Positions 54,850 to 64,000 of a stretch of DNA of 64,000 nt are shown here, piece by piece. Positions within the stretch are counted from its first letter, which is position 1. Every line of letters begins with the position of its first letter. The position numbers and the translations under genes were made by a program. The DNA comes from Sphingomonas morindae (GTDB taxonomy: Bacteria > Pseudomonadota > Alphaproteobacteria > Sphingomonadales > Sphingomonadaceae), in NCBI RefSeq assembly GCF_023822065.1, contig NZ_CP084930.1, positions 2,496,001 to 2,560,000 of the forward strand. Reading direction: 5' to 3'. The notes beneath the pieces are model-generated. The model did no database searches. It was not told where the DNA came from and saw only the letters and a program-made list of their open reading frames with translations.

Positions 54850-55686
54850 ATGGCCGGACCGGTCAACGCCCTGTCGGTGGACGTGGAGGATTGGTTCCAG
54901 GTCGGCGCGTTCGAGCGGGTGATCGCGCGCGACAGCTGGAGCCATCTCGAGCCGCGCGTCCAGCGCAACACCGATGCGGTGCTCGATCTCTTCGCGCGGG
55001 CCGGGGTGAAGGCCACCTTCTTCACGCTGGGCTGGGTGGCCGAGCGCAGCCCCGCGCAGATGCGGCGGATCGTCGCCGAAGGCCATGAGATCGCCAGCCA
55101 TGGCTGGGATCATCAGCGCGTCTTCACGCTCACCCCCGCGCAGTTCCGCGCCGATCTGCGGCGCGCGCGCCACGCCATCGAGCAGGCGAGCGGCGTGGCG
55201 GTGACGGGCTATCGCGCCCCCAGCTTCTCGATCGACGCGCGCACGCCCTGGGCGCACCAGGTGCTCGCCGAGGAAGGCTATGGCTATTCCTCCTCGGTCG
55301 CGCCGGTGAAGCACGATCATTATGGCTGGCCCGAAGCGCCGCGCTTCGCCTTCGTGCCCGTGCCGGGGCTGATCGAGCTGCCGGTGACGACCGCGCGCTT
55401 CGCCGGCCGCACGCTGGCGGCGGGCGGCGGCGGCTTCTTCCGGCTGCTGCCCTATCGCTTCTCCACCTGGGCGATCCGCCAGGTGAATGCGGGCGATGCG
55501 CCCGCCGTCTTCTATTTCCATCCCTGGGAGATCGATCCCGGCCAGCCGCGCGTCGATCATGCGCCGCTGCGGTCGCGGCTGCGCCATTACAGCCGGCTGG
55601 GCGCGATGGCGGGCAAGCTGGAGCGGCTGATCGCCGCCTTCGCCTGGGATCGGGTCGACCGCGTCGTCGCCTGCCTGCCGCGATGA
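54850..55686 (+). CDS. XrtA system polysaccharide deacetylase
   Basis: This 278-residue NodB-type deacetylase has the DVEDWF motif (Asp11 and Asp14 near the N terminus), metal-binding His84 and His88 (SHGWDH), and GYRAPSFS. It is of the DUF3473 group associated with exosortase loci. It should remove N-acetyl groups from sugar residues, exposing amines. The start is ATG at 54850. Its stop overlaps the FemAB start in ATGA, so the two are coupled. Confidence 0.92.
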   Translation: MAGPVNALSVDVEDWFQVGAFERVIARDSWSHLEPRVQRNTDAVLDLFARAGVKATFFTLGWVAERSPAQMRRIVAEGHEIASHGWDHQRVFTLTPAQFRADLRRARHAIEQASGVAVTGYRAPSFSIDARTPWAHQVLAEEGYGYSSSVAPVKHDHYGWPEAPRFAFVPVPGLIELPVTTARFAGRTLAAGGGGFFRLLPYRFSTWAIRQVNAGDAPAVFYFHPWEIDPGQPRVDHAPLRSRLRHYSRLGAMAGKLERLIAAFAWDRVDRVVACLPR

Positions 55687-56726
55687 GCGTGGCGGTCGAG
55701 ATCGCGCGCGCCGATGAGGGCGCGGCGGTGGATGGCTATGTGCGCGCGCATGCCGAGGGCAGCGTCTTCCATCGGCCCGCCTGGATCGAGGCGGTGGCGC
55801 GCGGCACCGGCCAGCGCGGCCTGATGCTGACGGCGCGGCGCGGGGGCGCGATCGTCGGCGTGCTGCCGCTCACCGAGGTCCGCTCGCGCCTGTTCGGCCG
55901 GGCGCTGGTGTCCTCGGGCTTCGGCGTGGGCGGGGGCGTGCTGGCCGATGATGCGGCGGCGGCCGCCGCGCTCTCTGCCGAGGGCTGGCGGCATGCCGGG
56001 GCGCGGGGCTTTCCCAGCCTCGAGCTGCGCGGCGGCTCGGCGCCCGACGATCCCGCCTGGCACGCGCAGAGCGGCCATCATGCGGGCTTCGCGCGGCCGC
56101 TCGCCGCCAGCGACGAGGCCGAGCTGGCCGCCGTGCCGCGCAAGCAGCGCGCCGAGATCCGCAAGGCGCTCGCGGCGCCGCTGACGGTGGAGATCGGCCG
56201 GGACGAGGCGGCGGCGCGCGCCCATTACCGCGTCTATGCCGAAAGCGTGCACAATCTCGGCACGCCCGTCTTTCCGCGCCGTCTGTTCGACGCGATGCGC
56301 GCGCAATTCGGCGAGGATGCGGACATTCTCACCGTGCGGCACGAGGGCAAGCCGGTTGCCAGCGTGCTCAGCCTGTACCACAACGGCACCGTGCTGCCCT
56401 ATTGGGGCGGCGGGACCTGGGGAGCACGGGCCTTGCGCGCGAACGAACGCCTGTATTTCGCGCTGATGCGCCACGCCCGGGCGCGCGGCTGCGCGCGGTT
56501 CGATTTCGGTCGCTCCAAGCTCGGCACCGGCGCCTTCGCCTACAAGAAGAATTGGGGGTTCGAGCCGGAACCGCTCACCTATTGGATGCGCACCGCCGAA
56601 GGCCACGCGCCGCGCGCGATCAACCCGCTCGATCCCAAATATCGGCTGCAGATCGCGCTGTGGAAGAAGCTGCCGCTCTGGCTGGCGACGCGCGCCGGGC
56701 CGCTGCTGGCGCGGGGGCTGGGCTGA
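55683..56726 (+). CDS. FemAB-family XrtA/PEP-CTERM system protein
   Basis: This 347-residue FemAB-like acyltransferase has tandem GNAT-like folds, recognised by SVFHRPAWIEAVARGTG, VPRKQRAEIRKAL, YHNGTVLPYWGGG and RFDFGRSKLGTGAFAYKKNWGFE. Classical FemAB proteins add amino acids from aminoacyl-tRNA to peptidoglycan. Here it probably decorates the polysaccharide, perhaps at amines exposed by the deacetylase whose gene overlaps it. Its stop overlaps the glycosyltransferase ATG (TGATG). Confidence 0.9.
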   Translation: MSVAVEIARADEGAAVDGYVRAHAEGSVFHRPAWIEAVARGTGQRGLMLTARRGGAIVGVLPLTEVRSRLFGRALVSSGFGVGGGVLADDAAAAAALSAEGWRHAGARGFPSLELRGGSAPDDPAWHAQSGHHAGFARPLAASDEAELAAVPRKQRAEIRKALAAPLTVEIGRDEAAARAHYRVYAESVHNLGTPVFPRRLFDAMRAQFGEDADILTVRHEGKPVASVLSLYHNGTVLPYWGGGTWGARALRANERLYFALMRHARARGCARFDFGRSKLGTGAFAYKKNWGFEPEPLTYWMRTAEGHAPRAINPLDPKYRLQIALWKKLPLWLATRAGPLLARGLG

Positions 56727-57898
56727 TGGCGGATCTGCTCTTCCTCGCCCATCGCATACCCTTTCCGCCCGATCGCGGCGACAAGATCCGCTCCTATCAC
56801 ATTCTCCGCCACCTCGCCGCGCGGCATCGCGTGCATCTCGGCGCCTTCGCCGACGACGAGGCCGATCTCGCCCATGCCGAGGCGCTGCGGCCGCTGGTGC
56901 ATCGGCTCCATGTCGAGATCCATCGGCGCGGCAAGGGCGCCTCGCTGCTGCGCAGCCTGATCACGCGCACCCCCGCCTCGGTGGCGGCGCTGGCGAGCCG
57001 CACCATGGGCCAGTTCGTCGACGATGTGCTGGCCACCGAGCCGGTCGGCCGCATCTATGTCTTTTCCGGGCAGATGGCGCAGTTCGCGCCCGAGGACCGG
57101 CCGTTCATCATGGACTTTGTCGATATCGATTCGGAGAAGTTCGCCGATTACGCCCGCACCGCGACGGGGCCCGTGGCGGGGCTGTGGGCGCGCGAGGCGC
57201 GGCGCCTCGCCGCCTTCGAGCGCGAGATGGCGGGGCGGGCCGTGGTCTCGCTCTTTGTCAGCGAGGCCGAGGCGGCGCTGTTCCGCAGCCGCACCCGGCT
57301 GCCGGCGGAGAGCGTGCAGGTGCTGGAGAACGGCATCGATCTCGAGCGCTACGCGCCCGCGCCCTATCCCGAACCGGGACCGCCGCTGATCCTCTTCACG
57401 GGCCAGATGGATTATCCGCCCAATATCGAGGCGGCGACGGGCTTTGCGAGGAACGCGCTGCCGCTGATCCGGGCGCGGCACCCCGAGGCGCGCTTCGCCA
57501 TTGTCGGCCGCCGCCCCGATCCCGGCCTGTACCGCCTGGGCGAAGGCGTAGAGGTGACGGGCGAAGTGCCGGATACGCGCCCCTGGCTGGCACGCGCGCA
57601 TGTCGTCGTCGCGCCCCTGCGGCTGGCCCGGGGCGTGCAGAACAAGGTGCTGGAGGGCATGGCGATGGCGCGCCCGGTGGTGGCGAGCCCGCAGGCGCAT
57701 CAGGGCATCGACGCCGCGCCGGGGCGCGATCTGCTCGTCGCCGAGGGCTGGTCGGCGGAGGCGCAGGCGGTGAGCGGGCTGCTGGACGATCCGGCGCGCG
57801 CGGCGGCGATCGGCCTGGCGGCGCGGCGCCAGATCGAGGCGCGCTATGGCTGGGATGCGCGGCTGGCGCCGTTGGACGAGATGCTGACCCATATATGA
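56726..57898 (+). CDS. XrtA system glycosyltransferase (TIGR03087/Stp1-like)
   Basis: This 390-residue GT-B glycosyltransferase begins with FLAHRIPFPPDRGDKIRSYH, typical of the PEP-CTERM-linked group. The C-terminal half has the GT4-type segments GQMDYPPNIEAA and GVQNKVLEGMAMARPVV, with the conserved Glu in KVLEGMA. It is coupled at both ends, to femAB by TGATG and to xrtA by ATGA. It is the only glycosyltransferase in the visible part of the locus; a polysaccharide repeat unit would need others elsewhere. Confidence 0.93.
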   Translation: MADLLFLAHRIPFPPDRGDKIRSYHILRHLAARHRVHLGAFADDEADLAHAEALRPLVHRLHVEIHRRGKGASLLRSLITRTPASVAALASRTMGQFVDDVLATEPVGRIYVFSGQMAQFAPEDRPFIMDFVDIDSEKFADYARTATGPVAGLWAREARRLAAFEREMAGRAVVSLFVSEAEAALFRSRTRLPAESVQVLENGIDLERYAPAPYPEPGPPLILFTGQMDYPPNIEAATGFARNALPLIRARHPEARFAIVGRRPDPGLYRLGEGVEVTGEVPDTRPWLARAHVVVAPLRLARGVQNKVLEGMAMARPVVASPQAHQGIDAAPGRDLLVAEGWSAEAQAVSGLLDDPARAAAIGLAARRQIEARYGWDARLAPLDEMLTHI

Positions 57899-59403
57899 GC
57901 GCGGCGGCGACGTTCGGCGCGGCGGCACCGGCGCGGCCGCGCGCAGCGGCGGCGCCGTGGCGCGGCACCGGGCTGGCGCTCGCCGCGCTGGCGCTGCTGC
58001 TGCTCGCGCTGTTCGCGCGCGACGCGGGCGCGATGGCGGCGATCTGGTGGACGAGCTCGACCTACGAACATTGCCTGGTGCTGCCGCCGCTGATCGCCTG
58101 GCTGGTCTGGGAGAGGCGCGCGGCGCTGGCGGCGGTGCGGCCGACGGCGTGGCTCTGGCCGCTCCCCTGGGTGGCGCTGGGCGCGCTCGCCTGGCTGGCC
58201 GGGGCGGTGGCCGAGGTGGCGGTGGCGCGCCATTGCGGGCTGGTGATGATCGCGCAGGGTGCGATCGCCGCGCTGATCGGCCCGGCGGCGACGCGGATCC
58301 TGCTCTTCCCGCTCTTCTACGCCTTCTTCCTGGTGCCGGCCGGGGATGCGCTGGTGCCGCCGCTGCAAAGCCTCACCGCGCGGCTCTGCCTGCTGCTGCT
58401 GCACGCGACGGGCGTGCCGGCGCGGCTCGACGGCGTCTTCCTCACCACGCCGGGCGGCTGGTTCAAGGTGGCCGAAGCCTGTTCGGGCGCCAAATTCCTG
58501 ATCGCGATGCTGGCGCTGGGCGCGCTGGTGGCGGCGCGCGGCTTTCGGGGATGGCGGCGGCGGCTGCTCTTCCTCGCCGCCTGCGCGCTGGTGCCGGTGC
58601 TCGCCAATGCGGTGCGCGCCTTCGCCACCATCTGGATCGCGCAGCGGACCGGGGCGGCGGTGGCGGGGGGCGTCGATCATCTCGTCTATGGCTGGATTTT
58701 CTTCGCGCTGGTGATCGCGCTGGTGCTGGCCGGCGCCTGGCCGCTGTTCGATCGGCCGGCGGGCGGGCCGGCGGTGGCGCCGGAGGCGGTGGCGCGCGCG
58801 GGCCGGCTGGGCGGACGTCTCTCGCTGGGCCAGGCCTGGGCGGGCGCGGCGCTGCTGGCGGCGGCCGCGCCGCTGTTCGCCGCCGCGCTCACCGGCGCGA
58901 CGCGGCCGCTGCCGCCGGCGGCGCGGCTGCCCGATCTCGGCCCCGCCGCGCCGGCGGGCCCCGGCCCCGCCTGGCATGCGCATTTCGCCGGAGCGGACCG
59001 GATGCTGACGGCGCGGATCGGCACGGTGGACGTGGCGGTGGCGCTGTTCCGCGGCCAGGGACAGGGGCACGAGCTGGTCGGCTATGGCCAGGGCGCGATC
59101 GATCCCGAGGGCGTCTGGTCGTGGACGGCGGACCAGCCGGCGCCCGCGCCGTGGCGCGCGGCGCGGATCACCGCGCCCGGCCCGGCGACGCGCACCGTCT
59201 GGACGGTCTATCGCGTCGGCGCGCTGGTCGGCGGCGATCCCCGCGCGGCCAAGGCGGCGACGCTCGCGACGCGGCTGGCGGGGGGCGATCCCCGCGCGGC
59301 GGCGCTGCTGCTCGCGGGGCCGGATCCGGCGGCGGTGGCGGCGCTCGCGGCGCGCCTCGGGCCGCCCGAACGGCTGCTCGATCCCCTGCTGGGGCGGCGC
59401 TGA
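57895..59403 (+). CDS. xrtA: Exosortase A fused to an EpsI domain
   Basis: This 502-residue inner-membrane protein has an exosortase domain with about eight helices and the catalytic triad Cys196 (EACSGAK), Arg241 (NAVRAF) and His262 (VDHLVYGW). The C-terminal region after about residue 315 is a periplasmic EpsI-like domain (DUF3485), recognised by a final part with DGxx/RVGAL-type strands; its boundaries are approximate. Exosortase A cleaves PEP-CTERM tails, presumably transferring the protein to another anchor. The start ATG overlaps the glycosyltransferase stop. Confidence 0.93.
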   Translation: MSAAATFGAAAPARPRAAAAPWRGTGLALAALALLLLALFARDAGAMAAIWWTSSTYEHCLVLPPLIAWLVWERRAALAAVRPTAWLWPLPWVALGALAWLAGAVAEVAVARHCGLVMIAQGAIAALIGPAATRILLFPLFYAFFLVPAGDALVPPLQSLTARLCLLLLHATGVPARLDGVFLTTPGGWFKVAEACSGAKFLIAMLALGALVAARGFRGWRRRLLFLAACALVPVLANAVRAFATIWIAQRTGAAVAGGVDHLVYGWIFFALVIALVLAGAWPLFDRPAGGPAVAPEAVARAGRLGGRLSLGQAWAGAALLAAAAPLFAAALTGATRPLPPAARLPDLGPAAPAGPGPAWHAHFAGADRMLTARIGTVDVAVALFRGQGQGHELVGYGQGAIDPEGVWSWTADQPAPAPWRAARITAPGPATRTVWTVYRVGALVGGDPRAAKAATLATRLAGGDPRAAALLLAGPDPAAVAALAARLGPPERLLDPLLGRR

Positions 59404-59405
59404 CC

Positions 59406-61301
59406 ATGTGCGGCATCGCCGGCATCTTCCATCTGAGCACGCCCAAGCCGGTCGATCCCGCGCGAGTGCGGCTGATGATCGACGCGATCGCGCATCGCGG
59501 CCCGGATGGCGAGGGCGTGTGGACCGGGCCGGGCGTGGGGCTGGGCCATCGCCGCCTGTCGATCATCGATCTTGCCGGGGGCGACCAGCCGATGGCGAGC
59601 GCCGATGGCCGGCTCGTCACCGTCTTCAACGGCGAGATCTACAATTATCGCACGCTGCGCGCCGAGCTGGAGGCGCTCGGCCATGTCTTCCGCACGCACA
59701 GCGACACCGAGTGCATCCTGCATGGCTGGCGCGCCTGGGGCGCCGCCTGCCTGGACCGGTTCACCGGCATGTTCGCCTTCGCGCTCTACGATGCCGAGCG
59801 GCAGAGCCTGGTGCTCGCGCGCGACCGGCTCGGCGTGAAGCCGCTCTTCTACGCCGAACTCGCCGATGGCACGCTGCTGTTCGGCTCGGAACTGAAGGCG
59901 CTGCTCGCCCATCCCCGGCTGCGGCGCGCGCCCGATTTCACCGCCGTCGAGGATTATCTCGCCTTCGGCTATGTGCCGGACGATGCCTGTCTGGTCGCCG
60001 GGGTGAAGAAGCTGGCGGCGGCGCATCTGCTGGTCGCGGATCGCGGCCGTCCGCTCGGCCGCCCGCAGCGCTGGTGGGACATCGCGTTCAGCGCCGGCGC
60101 GCGCGGCACCACCGCCGCGCTCGAGGAGGAGCTGGTCGATCATATGCGCGAGGCGGTGCGCTCGCGCATGATCGCGGACGTGCCGCTCGGCGCCTTTCTG
60201 TCCGGCGGGGTGGACAGCAGCAGCGTCGTCGCGCTGATGGCGGAGGCGAGCCGCCAGGCGGTGGAAACCTGCTCGATCGGGTTCGACGTCGCGGCGCTCG
60301 ACGAGACGGACTATGCGCGCCAGATCGCCGCGCGCTTCGCCACCGCGCATCGCGAGCGGCTGGTCTCGCCCGACAGCTACGGCCTGGTCGACGCGCTCGC
60401 CGCCGCGTTCGACGAGCCCTTCGCCGATGCCTCGGCGCTGCCCGGCTACAGCCTCTGCGCGCTCGCCCGCGAGCGGGTGACGGTGGCGCTCTCGGGCGAT
60501 GGCGCCGACGAGGCGATGGCGGGCTATCGCCGCCACCGTTTCTTCGCCGCCGAGAACCGCGCCCGCGCGCTCCTGCCCGAAGGCCTGCGCGCCGGCGTGT
60601 TCGGCACGCTCGCCCGCCATTATCCCAAGGCCGATTGGGCGCCGCGCCCGCTCCGCGCCCGCGCCACCTTCGAGGCGCTGGCGCGCGATCCGGCCGAAGC
60701 CTATGCGCGCGCGGTGGGCGTCACGCCGCCCGAGATGCGCGCGCGGCTCTATACGCCGGGCGCGCTCGCCGCGCTCGCCGGCCATCGCGCCGAGGATCGC
60801 TGGGTGAAGACGATGCGCCACGCGCCCGCCGAGGATTGGCTGGGCCGGGCGCAATATGCCGATCTCATGGTGTGGCTGCCGGGCGACATCCTCACCAAGG
60901 TGGATCGCACCAGCATGGCGCACGGCCTCGAGGTGCGCGAGCCGCTGCTCGATCACCGGCTGCTCGCCTTCGAGGCGAGCCTGCCGGCCGCGCTGCGGCT
61001 TCGCGGCGGACAGGGCAAATGGCTGATGAAGCGGGCGATGCGCCGCTATCTGCCCGATCCCATCCTGTATCGGCCGAAAATGGGCTTCGTCACGCCGATC
61101 GCCCAATGGTTTCGCGGCGCGCTGGCGGGCGAGGCGGAGCGGATCGCCCAGGGCGCGCGCCTCGGCGCCACCGGCTGGTTCGCGCCCGACGCGCTCGCCG
61201 CCATCGCCGCCGAACACCGCGCCGGCCGCCGCGACCATGGCCGGCTGCTCTGGCAGCTGCTGATGCTGGAAAAGGCGCTGGGGCGCCTGTTCGGCGTCTA
61301 G
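59406..61301 (+). CDS. XrtA/PEP-CTERM system amidotransferase (asparagine synthetase-like)
   Basis: This 631-residue protein has an N-terminal glutamine amidotransferase class II domain with Cys2 as nucleophile (MCGIAG) and the conserved RHRGPDG-like AHRGPDGEG. An asparagine synthetase-type domain with the pyrophosphate loop SGGVDSSS follows. It is longer than AsnB of E. coli and matches the group next to exosortase A. It could amidate carboxyl groups on the sugars (uronic acids). It ends the operon, with its stop codon overlapping that of the convergent truA. Confidence 0.92.
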   Translation: MCGIAGIFHLSTPKPVDPARVRLMIDAIAHRGPDGEGVWTGPGVGLGHRRLSIIDLAGGDQPMASADGRLVTVFNGEIYNYRTLRAELEALGHVFRTHSDTECILHGWRAWGAACLDRFTGMFAFALYDAERQSLVLARDRLGVKPLFYAELADGTLLFGSELKALLAHPRLRRAPDFTAVEDYLAFGYVPDDACLVAGVKKLAAAHLLVADRGRPLGRPQRWWDIAFSAGARGTTAALEEELVDHMREAVRSRMIADVPLGAFLSGGVDSSSVVALMAEASRQAVETCSIGFDVAALDETDYARQIAARFATAHRERLVSPDSYGLVDALAAAFDEPFADASALPGYSLCALARERVTVALSGDGADEAMAGYRRHRFFAAENRARALLPEGLRAGVFGTLARHYPKADWAPRPLRARATFEALARDPAEAYARAVGVTPPEMRARLYTPGALAALAGHRAEDRWVKTMRHAPAEDWLGRAQYADLMVWLPGDILTKVDRTSMAHGLEVREPLLDHRLLAFEASLPAALRLRGGQGKWLMKRAMRRYLPDPILYRPKMGFVTPIAQWFRGALAGEAERIAQGARLGATGWFAPDALAAIAAEHRAGRRDHGRLLWQLLMLEKALGRLFGV

Positions 61302-62086
61302 CCGGCCGGCGGTCGATCCTCGGCGCCGGCGCCGCTCGGCGCGGCCTCCGGATAGCGGGCCTCGACGAAATAGAGGCCGTCGGGCGGCGCGTTGAGGCCG
61401 AGCGCGGCGCGATCGGCGGCGGCGAGGGCGGCGACGAGATCGGCCTCGCGCCACTGGCCGCGCCCGACCAGCGCGAGGCATCCCACCATCGAGCGGACCT
61501 GATGGTGGAGGAAGGAGCGCGCCGCCGCCTCCACCGCGATGCCGCCCTCCACCCGGCGCACCGCCAGCCGGTCCAACGTCTTGACCGGGCTTTCCGCCTG
61601 GCAGTGCGCGGATCGGAAGGTGGTGAAATCGTGCTGGCCGACCAGCCGCTGCGCCGCCGCATGCATCGCCTCCGCATCGAGCGGCGGCGGCACGCGCCAG
61701 GCGCGGCCACGCTCCAGCGTCAGCGGCGCGCGGCGATCGACGATGCGATAGACATAGCGGCGGCCGAGGCAGGAGAAGCGCGCATGCCAATCGTCCGCCA
61801 CCTCGGCGCAGGCCAGGATCGCCACCGGCGCCGGACGCAGGCGCGCGTTGAGCGCCTCCATCAGCCGGAAGGGGGTGATCGGCCGCGCGACATCGACATG
61901 GGCGACCATCGCGGTGGCATGCACGCCGGCATCGGTGCGGCCGGCGGCATGGACGACCGCCGCTTCGCCCGTCACCGCCGTCACCGCTGTTTCGATCGCC
62001 TGCTGCACGCTCGGCCCGTGCGCCTGGCGCTGCCAGCCCATGAAGGGCCGGCCGTCAAACTCCACCGTCAGCCGGAACCGCGTCAT
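61298..62086 (-). CDS. truA: tRNA pseudouridine(38-40) synthase
   Basis: TruA converts uridines 38-40 of tRNA anticodon stems to pseudouridine. The 262-residue protein has the catalytic Asp52 in GRTDAGVHA and the typical segments [37 protein letters not shown] and [12 protein letters not shown]. The start ATG at 62086 overlaps the fmt stop (ATGA). Its stop shares the CTAG tetranucleotide (61298-61301) with the convergent amidotransferase stop. Confidence 0.96.
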   Translation of the reverse strand: MTRFRLTVEFDGRPFMGWQRQAHGPSVQQAIETAVTAVTGEAAVVHAAGRTDAGVHATAMVAHVDVARPITPFRLMEALNARLRPAPVAILACAEVADDWHARFSCLGRRYVYRIVDRRAPLTLERGRAWRVPPPLDAEAMHAAAQRLVGQHDFTTFRSAHCQAESPVKTLDRLAVRRVEGGIAVEAAARSFLHHQVRSMVGCLALVGRGQWREADLVAALAAADRAALGLNAPPDGLYFVEARYPEAAPSGAGAEDRPPAG

Positions 62087-62988
62087 GCCAGCATCGTGCC
62101 CGGAGGAATGGCGAAGCCGCGCAACAATTCCTCGGGCGTCATCGCGGCGCGGCCGGCGCGGCGGACGCGCAGCGGGCGGATCGCGCCGGTGGCGCAGGCG
62201 ATCGCCAGCCCGGCGTCCAGCACCGTGCCCGGCACGCCGCCCTCCGCCAGCACCGTCGCCGCGAGGATCTGCACGCGCTCGCCCCGCCATTCGAAATAGG
62301 CGCCGGGCGCGGGATTGAAGGCGCGCACCTGCGCCTCCACCAGCGCCGCCGGCCGGCCGAAATCCAGCCGCGCCTCGGCCTTCTCGATCTTGGCGGCATA
62401 GGTGACGCCGTCTTCCGGCTGGGCGCGGGGCGGATAGGCGGGAAGATCGGCGAGCACGCGCACCATCAGCGCCGCGCCCTCGGCCGCCAGCTCGGCGCTG
62501 AGATCGCCCGCCGTCTTGCCGGCGATCGGCACCCTGATCTCGGCGCGCATCGGCCCGGTATCGAGGCCGCGCTCCATCTGCATGATGGTGACGCCCGTCT
62601 CGGCATCGCCCGCCAGGATGGCGCGCTGGATCGGCGCCGCGCCGCGCCAGCGCGGCAGCAGCGAGGCATGGACGTTGAGGCAGCCGAGCCGGGGCGCGGC
62701 GAGGATGGGGGCCGGCAGGATCAGCCCATAGGCCGCCACCACGCCGACATCCGCCGCGAGCGCGGCGAACAGCGCCTGATCGGCGGGATCGCGCAGCCGT
62801 TCCGGATGGCGCACCATCAGCCCCAGCGCTTCGGCGCGCGCCTGGACGGGCGAGGGGGTCAGCGCCTTGCCGCGTCCCGCCGGGCGCGGCGGCTGGGTAT
62901 AGACACAGGCGATGTCATGCCCCGCCCGGTGCAGCGCCTCCAGGCTGGGCACGGCGAATTCGGGCGTTCCGAGAAAGACGATGCGCAT
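62083..62988 (-). CDS. fmt: Methionyl-tRNA formyltransferase
   Basis: Fmt formylates initiator methionyl-tRNA. The 301-residue protein has [19 protein letters not shown] at the N terminus and the catalytic region [17 protein letters not shown] with Asn105 and His107, followed by GLDTGPM carrying the catalytic Asp. A C-terminal OB-like domain contacts tRNA. ATG at 62988 follows GGGAGG. The deformylase gene, its functional partner, is on the other strand 0.7 kb away. Confidence 0.97.
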   Translation of the reverse strand: MRIVFLGTPEFAVPSLEALHRAGHDIACVYTQPPRPAGRGKALTPSPVQARAEALGLMVRHPERLRDPADQALFAALAADVGVVAAYGLILPAPILAAPRLGCLNVHASLLPRWRGAAPIQRAILAGDAETGVTIMQMERGLDTGPMRAEIRVPIAGKTAGDLSAELAAEGAALMVRVLADLPAYPPRAQPEDGVTYAAKIEKAEARLDFGRPAALVEAQVRAFNPAPGAYFEWRGERVQILAATVLAEGGVPGTVLDAGLAIACATGAIRPLRVRRAGRAAMTPEELLRGFAIPPGTMLA

Positions 62989-63043
62989 CGCGCCTCCCAA
63001 GCCGCTGGCGTCGCGCCACGCAAGCCCCTATCTCACAGGCGAC

Positions 63044-63643
63044 ATGGCATCTTCCGAGATCGAGGCGCTGACCCAGGCGCTTGCCCGACTGCCCGGCCTG
63101 GGCCCGCGCTCCGCCCGGCGCGCCGTGCTCCACCTGCTCAAGCGCCGCGAATCGGCGCTGACGCCGCTGCTGCGCGCGCTGGAGACGGTGAATGCGCGGC
63201 TGCGCGAGTGCAGCCAGTGCGGCAATGTCGATACCGCCGATCCCTGCGCCATCTGCACCGATCCCCGTCGCGATACGCGCGCGCTGTGCGTGGTGGAGGA
63301 GGTGGCCGATCTCTGGGCGCTGGAGCGGACGCGGCTCTTTCCCGGCCGCTTCCATGTGCTGGGCGGGCGGCTTTCGGCGCTGGACGGGGTGCGTCCGGAG
63401 GATCTCACCATCGATCGGCTGGTCGCCCGCGTCCAGGGGGGCGGCATCGACGAGATCGTGCTCGCCACCAACGCCACGCTCGAGGGACAGACCACCGCCC
63501 ATTATATCGCGGAGCGGCTCGACGGCCTGCCGCTGCGGCTGACGCGGCTCGCCCATGGCCTGCCGGTGGGCGGCGAACTCGACTATCTGGACGAGGGCAC
63601 GCTCGCCCAGGCGCTGCGCGCGCGCCGGCCGCTCGACGGATGA
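63044..63643 (+). CDS. recR: Recombination mediator protein RecR
   Basis: RecR works with RecF and RecO in loading RecA at gaps. The 199-residue protein has the helix-hairpin-helix [14 protein letters not shown], a zinc finger with Cys56, Cys59, Cys68 and Cys71, and a Toprim domain ([14 protein letters not shown]). ATG at 63044 gives the usual length (about 200). It is divergent from fmt with 55 bp between, and is followed 44 bp later by the deformylase gene. Confidence 0.97.
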   Translation: MASSEIEALTQALARLPGLGPRSARRAVLHLLKRRESALTPLLRALETVNARLRECSQCGNVDTADPCAICTDPRRDTRALCVVEEVADLWALERTRLFPGRFHVLGGRLSALDGVRPEDLTIDRLVARVQGGGIDEIVLATNATLEGQTTAHYIAERLDGLPLRLTRLAHGLPVGGELDYLDEGTLAQALRARRPLDG

Positions 63644-63687
63644 CGGACCTTGACGGAACGGGGCGCGAACCATAGCTCTGCCGGGCT

Positions 63688-64000
63688 ATGGCCATTCTCC
63701 CCATTCTCGAGGTGCCCGATCCGCGGTTGCGCCAGATCTCGACGCCGGTCGAGACGATCGACGGCGATGTGCAGCGCCTGATCGATGACATGTTCGAGAC
63801 CATGTACGACGCGCCCGGCATCGGCCTCGCCGCGATCCAGGTCGGCGTGGCCAAGCGGCTGCTGGTGATCGATCTCCAGGAAGAGGGCGAGGGCGTGAAG
63901 AACCCGCGCGTCTTCATCAATCCCGAATTCTCCGAGCCGTCCGAGGAGATGGGGCTCTACAATGAGGGCTGCCTCTCCATCCCCGAGCAATTCGCCGAGG
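63688..64000 (+). CDS. def: Peptide deformylase, 3' end outside window
   Basis: Deformylase removes the formyl group from nascent peptides. The first 104 residues are visible: motif 1 GIGLAAIQ at 44-51 and motif 2 EGCLS at 93-97, whose Cys95 is a metal ligand. The HExxH motif lies beyond the window edge. ATG at 63688 gives the canonical N terminus ([15 protein letters not shown]). It follows recR by 44 bp. Confidence 0.96.
   Translation, partial: MAILPILEVPDPRLRQISTPVETIDGDVQRLIDDMFETMYDAPGIGLAAIQVGVAKRLLVIDLQEEGEGVKNPRVFINPEFSEPSEEMGLYNEGCLSIPEQFAE

Overview
The window looks like chromosome from an alphaproteobacterium of the order Sphingomonadales (Sphingomonas-like). The DNA is very GC-rich (I estimate about 70%). 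It combines an EipA/DUF1134 protein, a sensor-less HWE histidine kinase beside a FAT-GUY-type receiver, paired DUF465 proteins, a DcaP-type porin, several TonB-dependent receptors and a full exosortase A (XrtA) locus. This placement is inferred from gene families, not from a database match. Genes are tightly packed with many ATGA/TGATG overlaps, and I see no insertion sequence, prophage, CRISPR array or replication origin.

Layout. (1) 0-8.7 kb: a Pit phosphate transporter (5' end cut off) and a CorA/ZntB-type transporter, a DcaP-like porin, guanine deaminase, a small ABM-type protein, tRNA-Ser(GCU), EipA, a stand-alone BLUF photoreceptor and a YceI protein. (2) 8.8-14.4 kb: miaA and the branched-chain amino acid genes ilvB, a small unknown gene, ilvN and ilvC on the minus strand, with serB divergent from miaA and sharing start-codon bases. 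(3) 14.5-22.5 kb: thiolase, a TonB receptor, an SDR/alcohol dehydrogenase/SRPBCC operon, then a receiver-only regulator divergent from a Crp/Fnr regulator and HWE kinase pair. (4) 22.5-36.6 kb: housekeeping and salvage genes, including a cysteine hydrolase, a Rieske protein, a radical SAM protein, a VOC/DUF3224 pair, GNAT, pncB and pncA for NAD salvage, argC, NlpC/P60, MarR, an M17 peptidase, rimO, a diguanylate cyclase, an NlpD-like lipoprotein and serS.

(5) 36.9-43.5 kb: a secreted two-repeat protein, a candidate PEP-CTERM exosortase substrate with a Ser/Thr/Gly-rich body, a DksA that has lost three of four zinc ligands, a PilZ protein, two small DUF465 proteins, a ZnuD-like TonB receptor and trxB. 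(6) 43.5-61.3 kb: the XrtA locus. A minus-strand arm encodes a FemAB/GNAT-like protein, an acyl carrier protein and two alpha/beta hydrolases. The plus-strand arm starts with an AMP-ligase and a PLP decarboxylase, followed by polysaccharide export, chain length, tyrosine autokinase, outer-membrane barrel, AAA ATPase, deacetylase, FemAB, glycosyltransferase, XrtA-EpsI fusion and AsnB-like amidotransferase genes. (7) 61.3-64 kb: truA-fmt (minus), recR and a truncated def (plus).

How it fits together: the XrtA locus should make and export an exopolysaccharide and process PEP-CTERM proteins in the inner membrane. The Ser/Thr/Gly-rich protein at 38 kb is a plausible client. The least understood part is the ligase/decarboxylase/ACP/GNAT/hydrolase module at 43.5-49.0 kb. 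Its parts suggest carrier-bound activation of an amino acid or amine, but the product is unknown.
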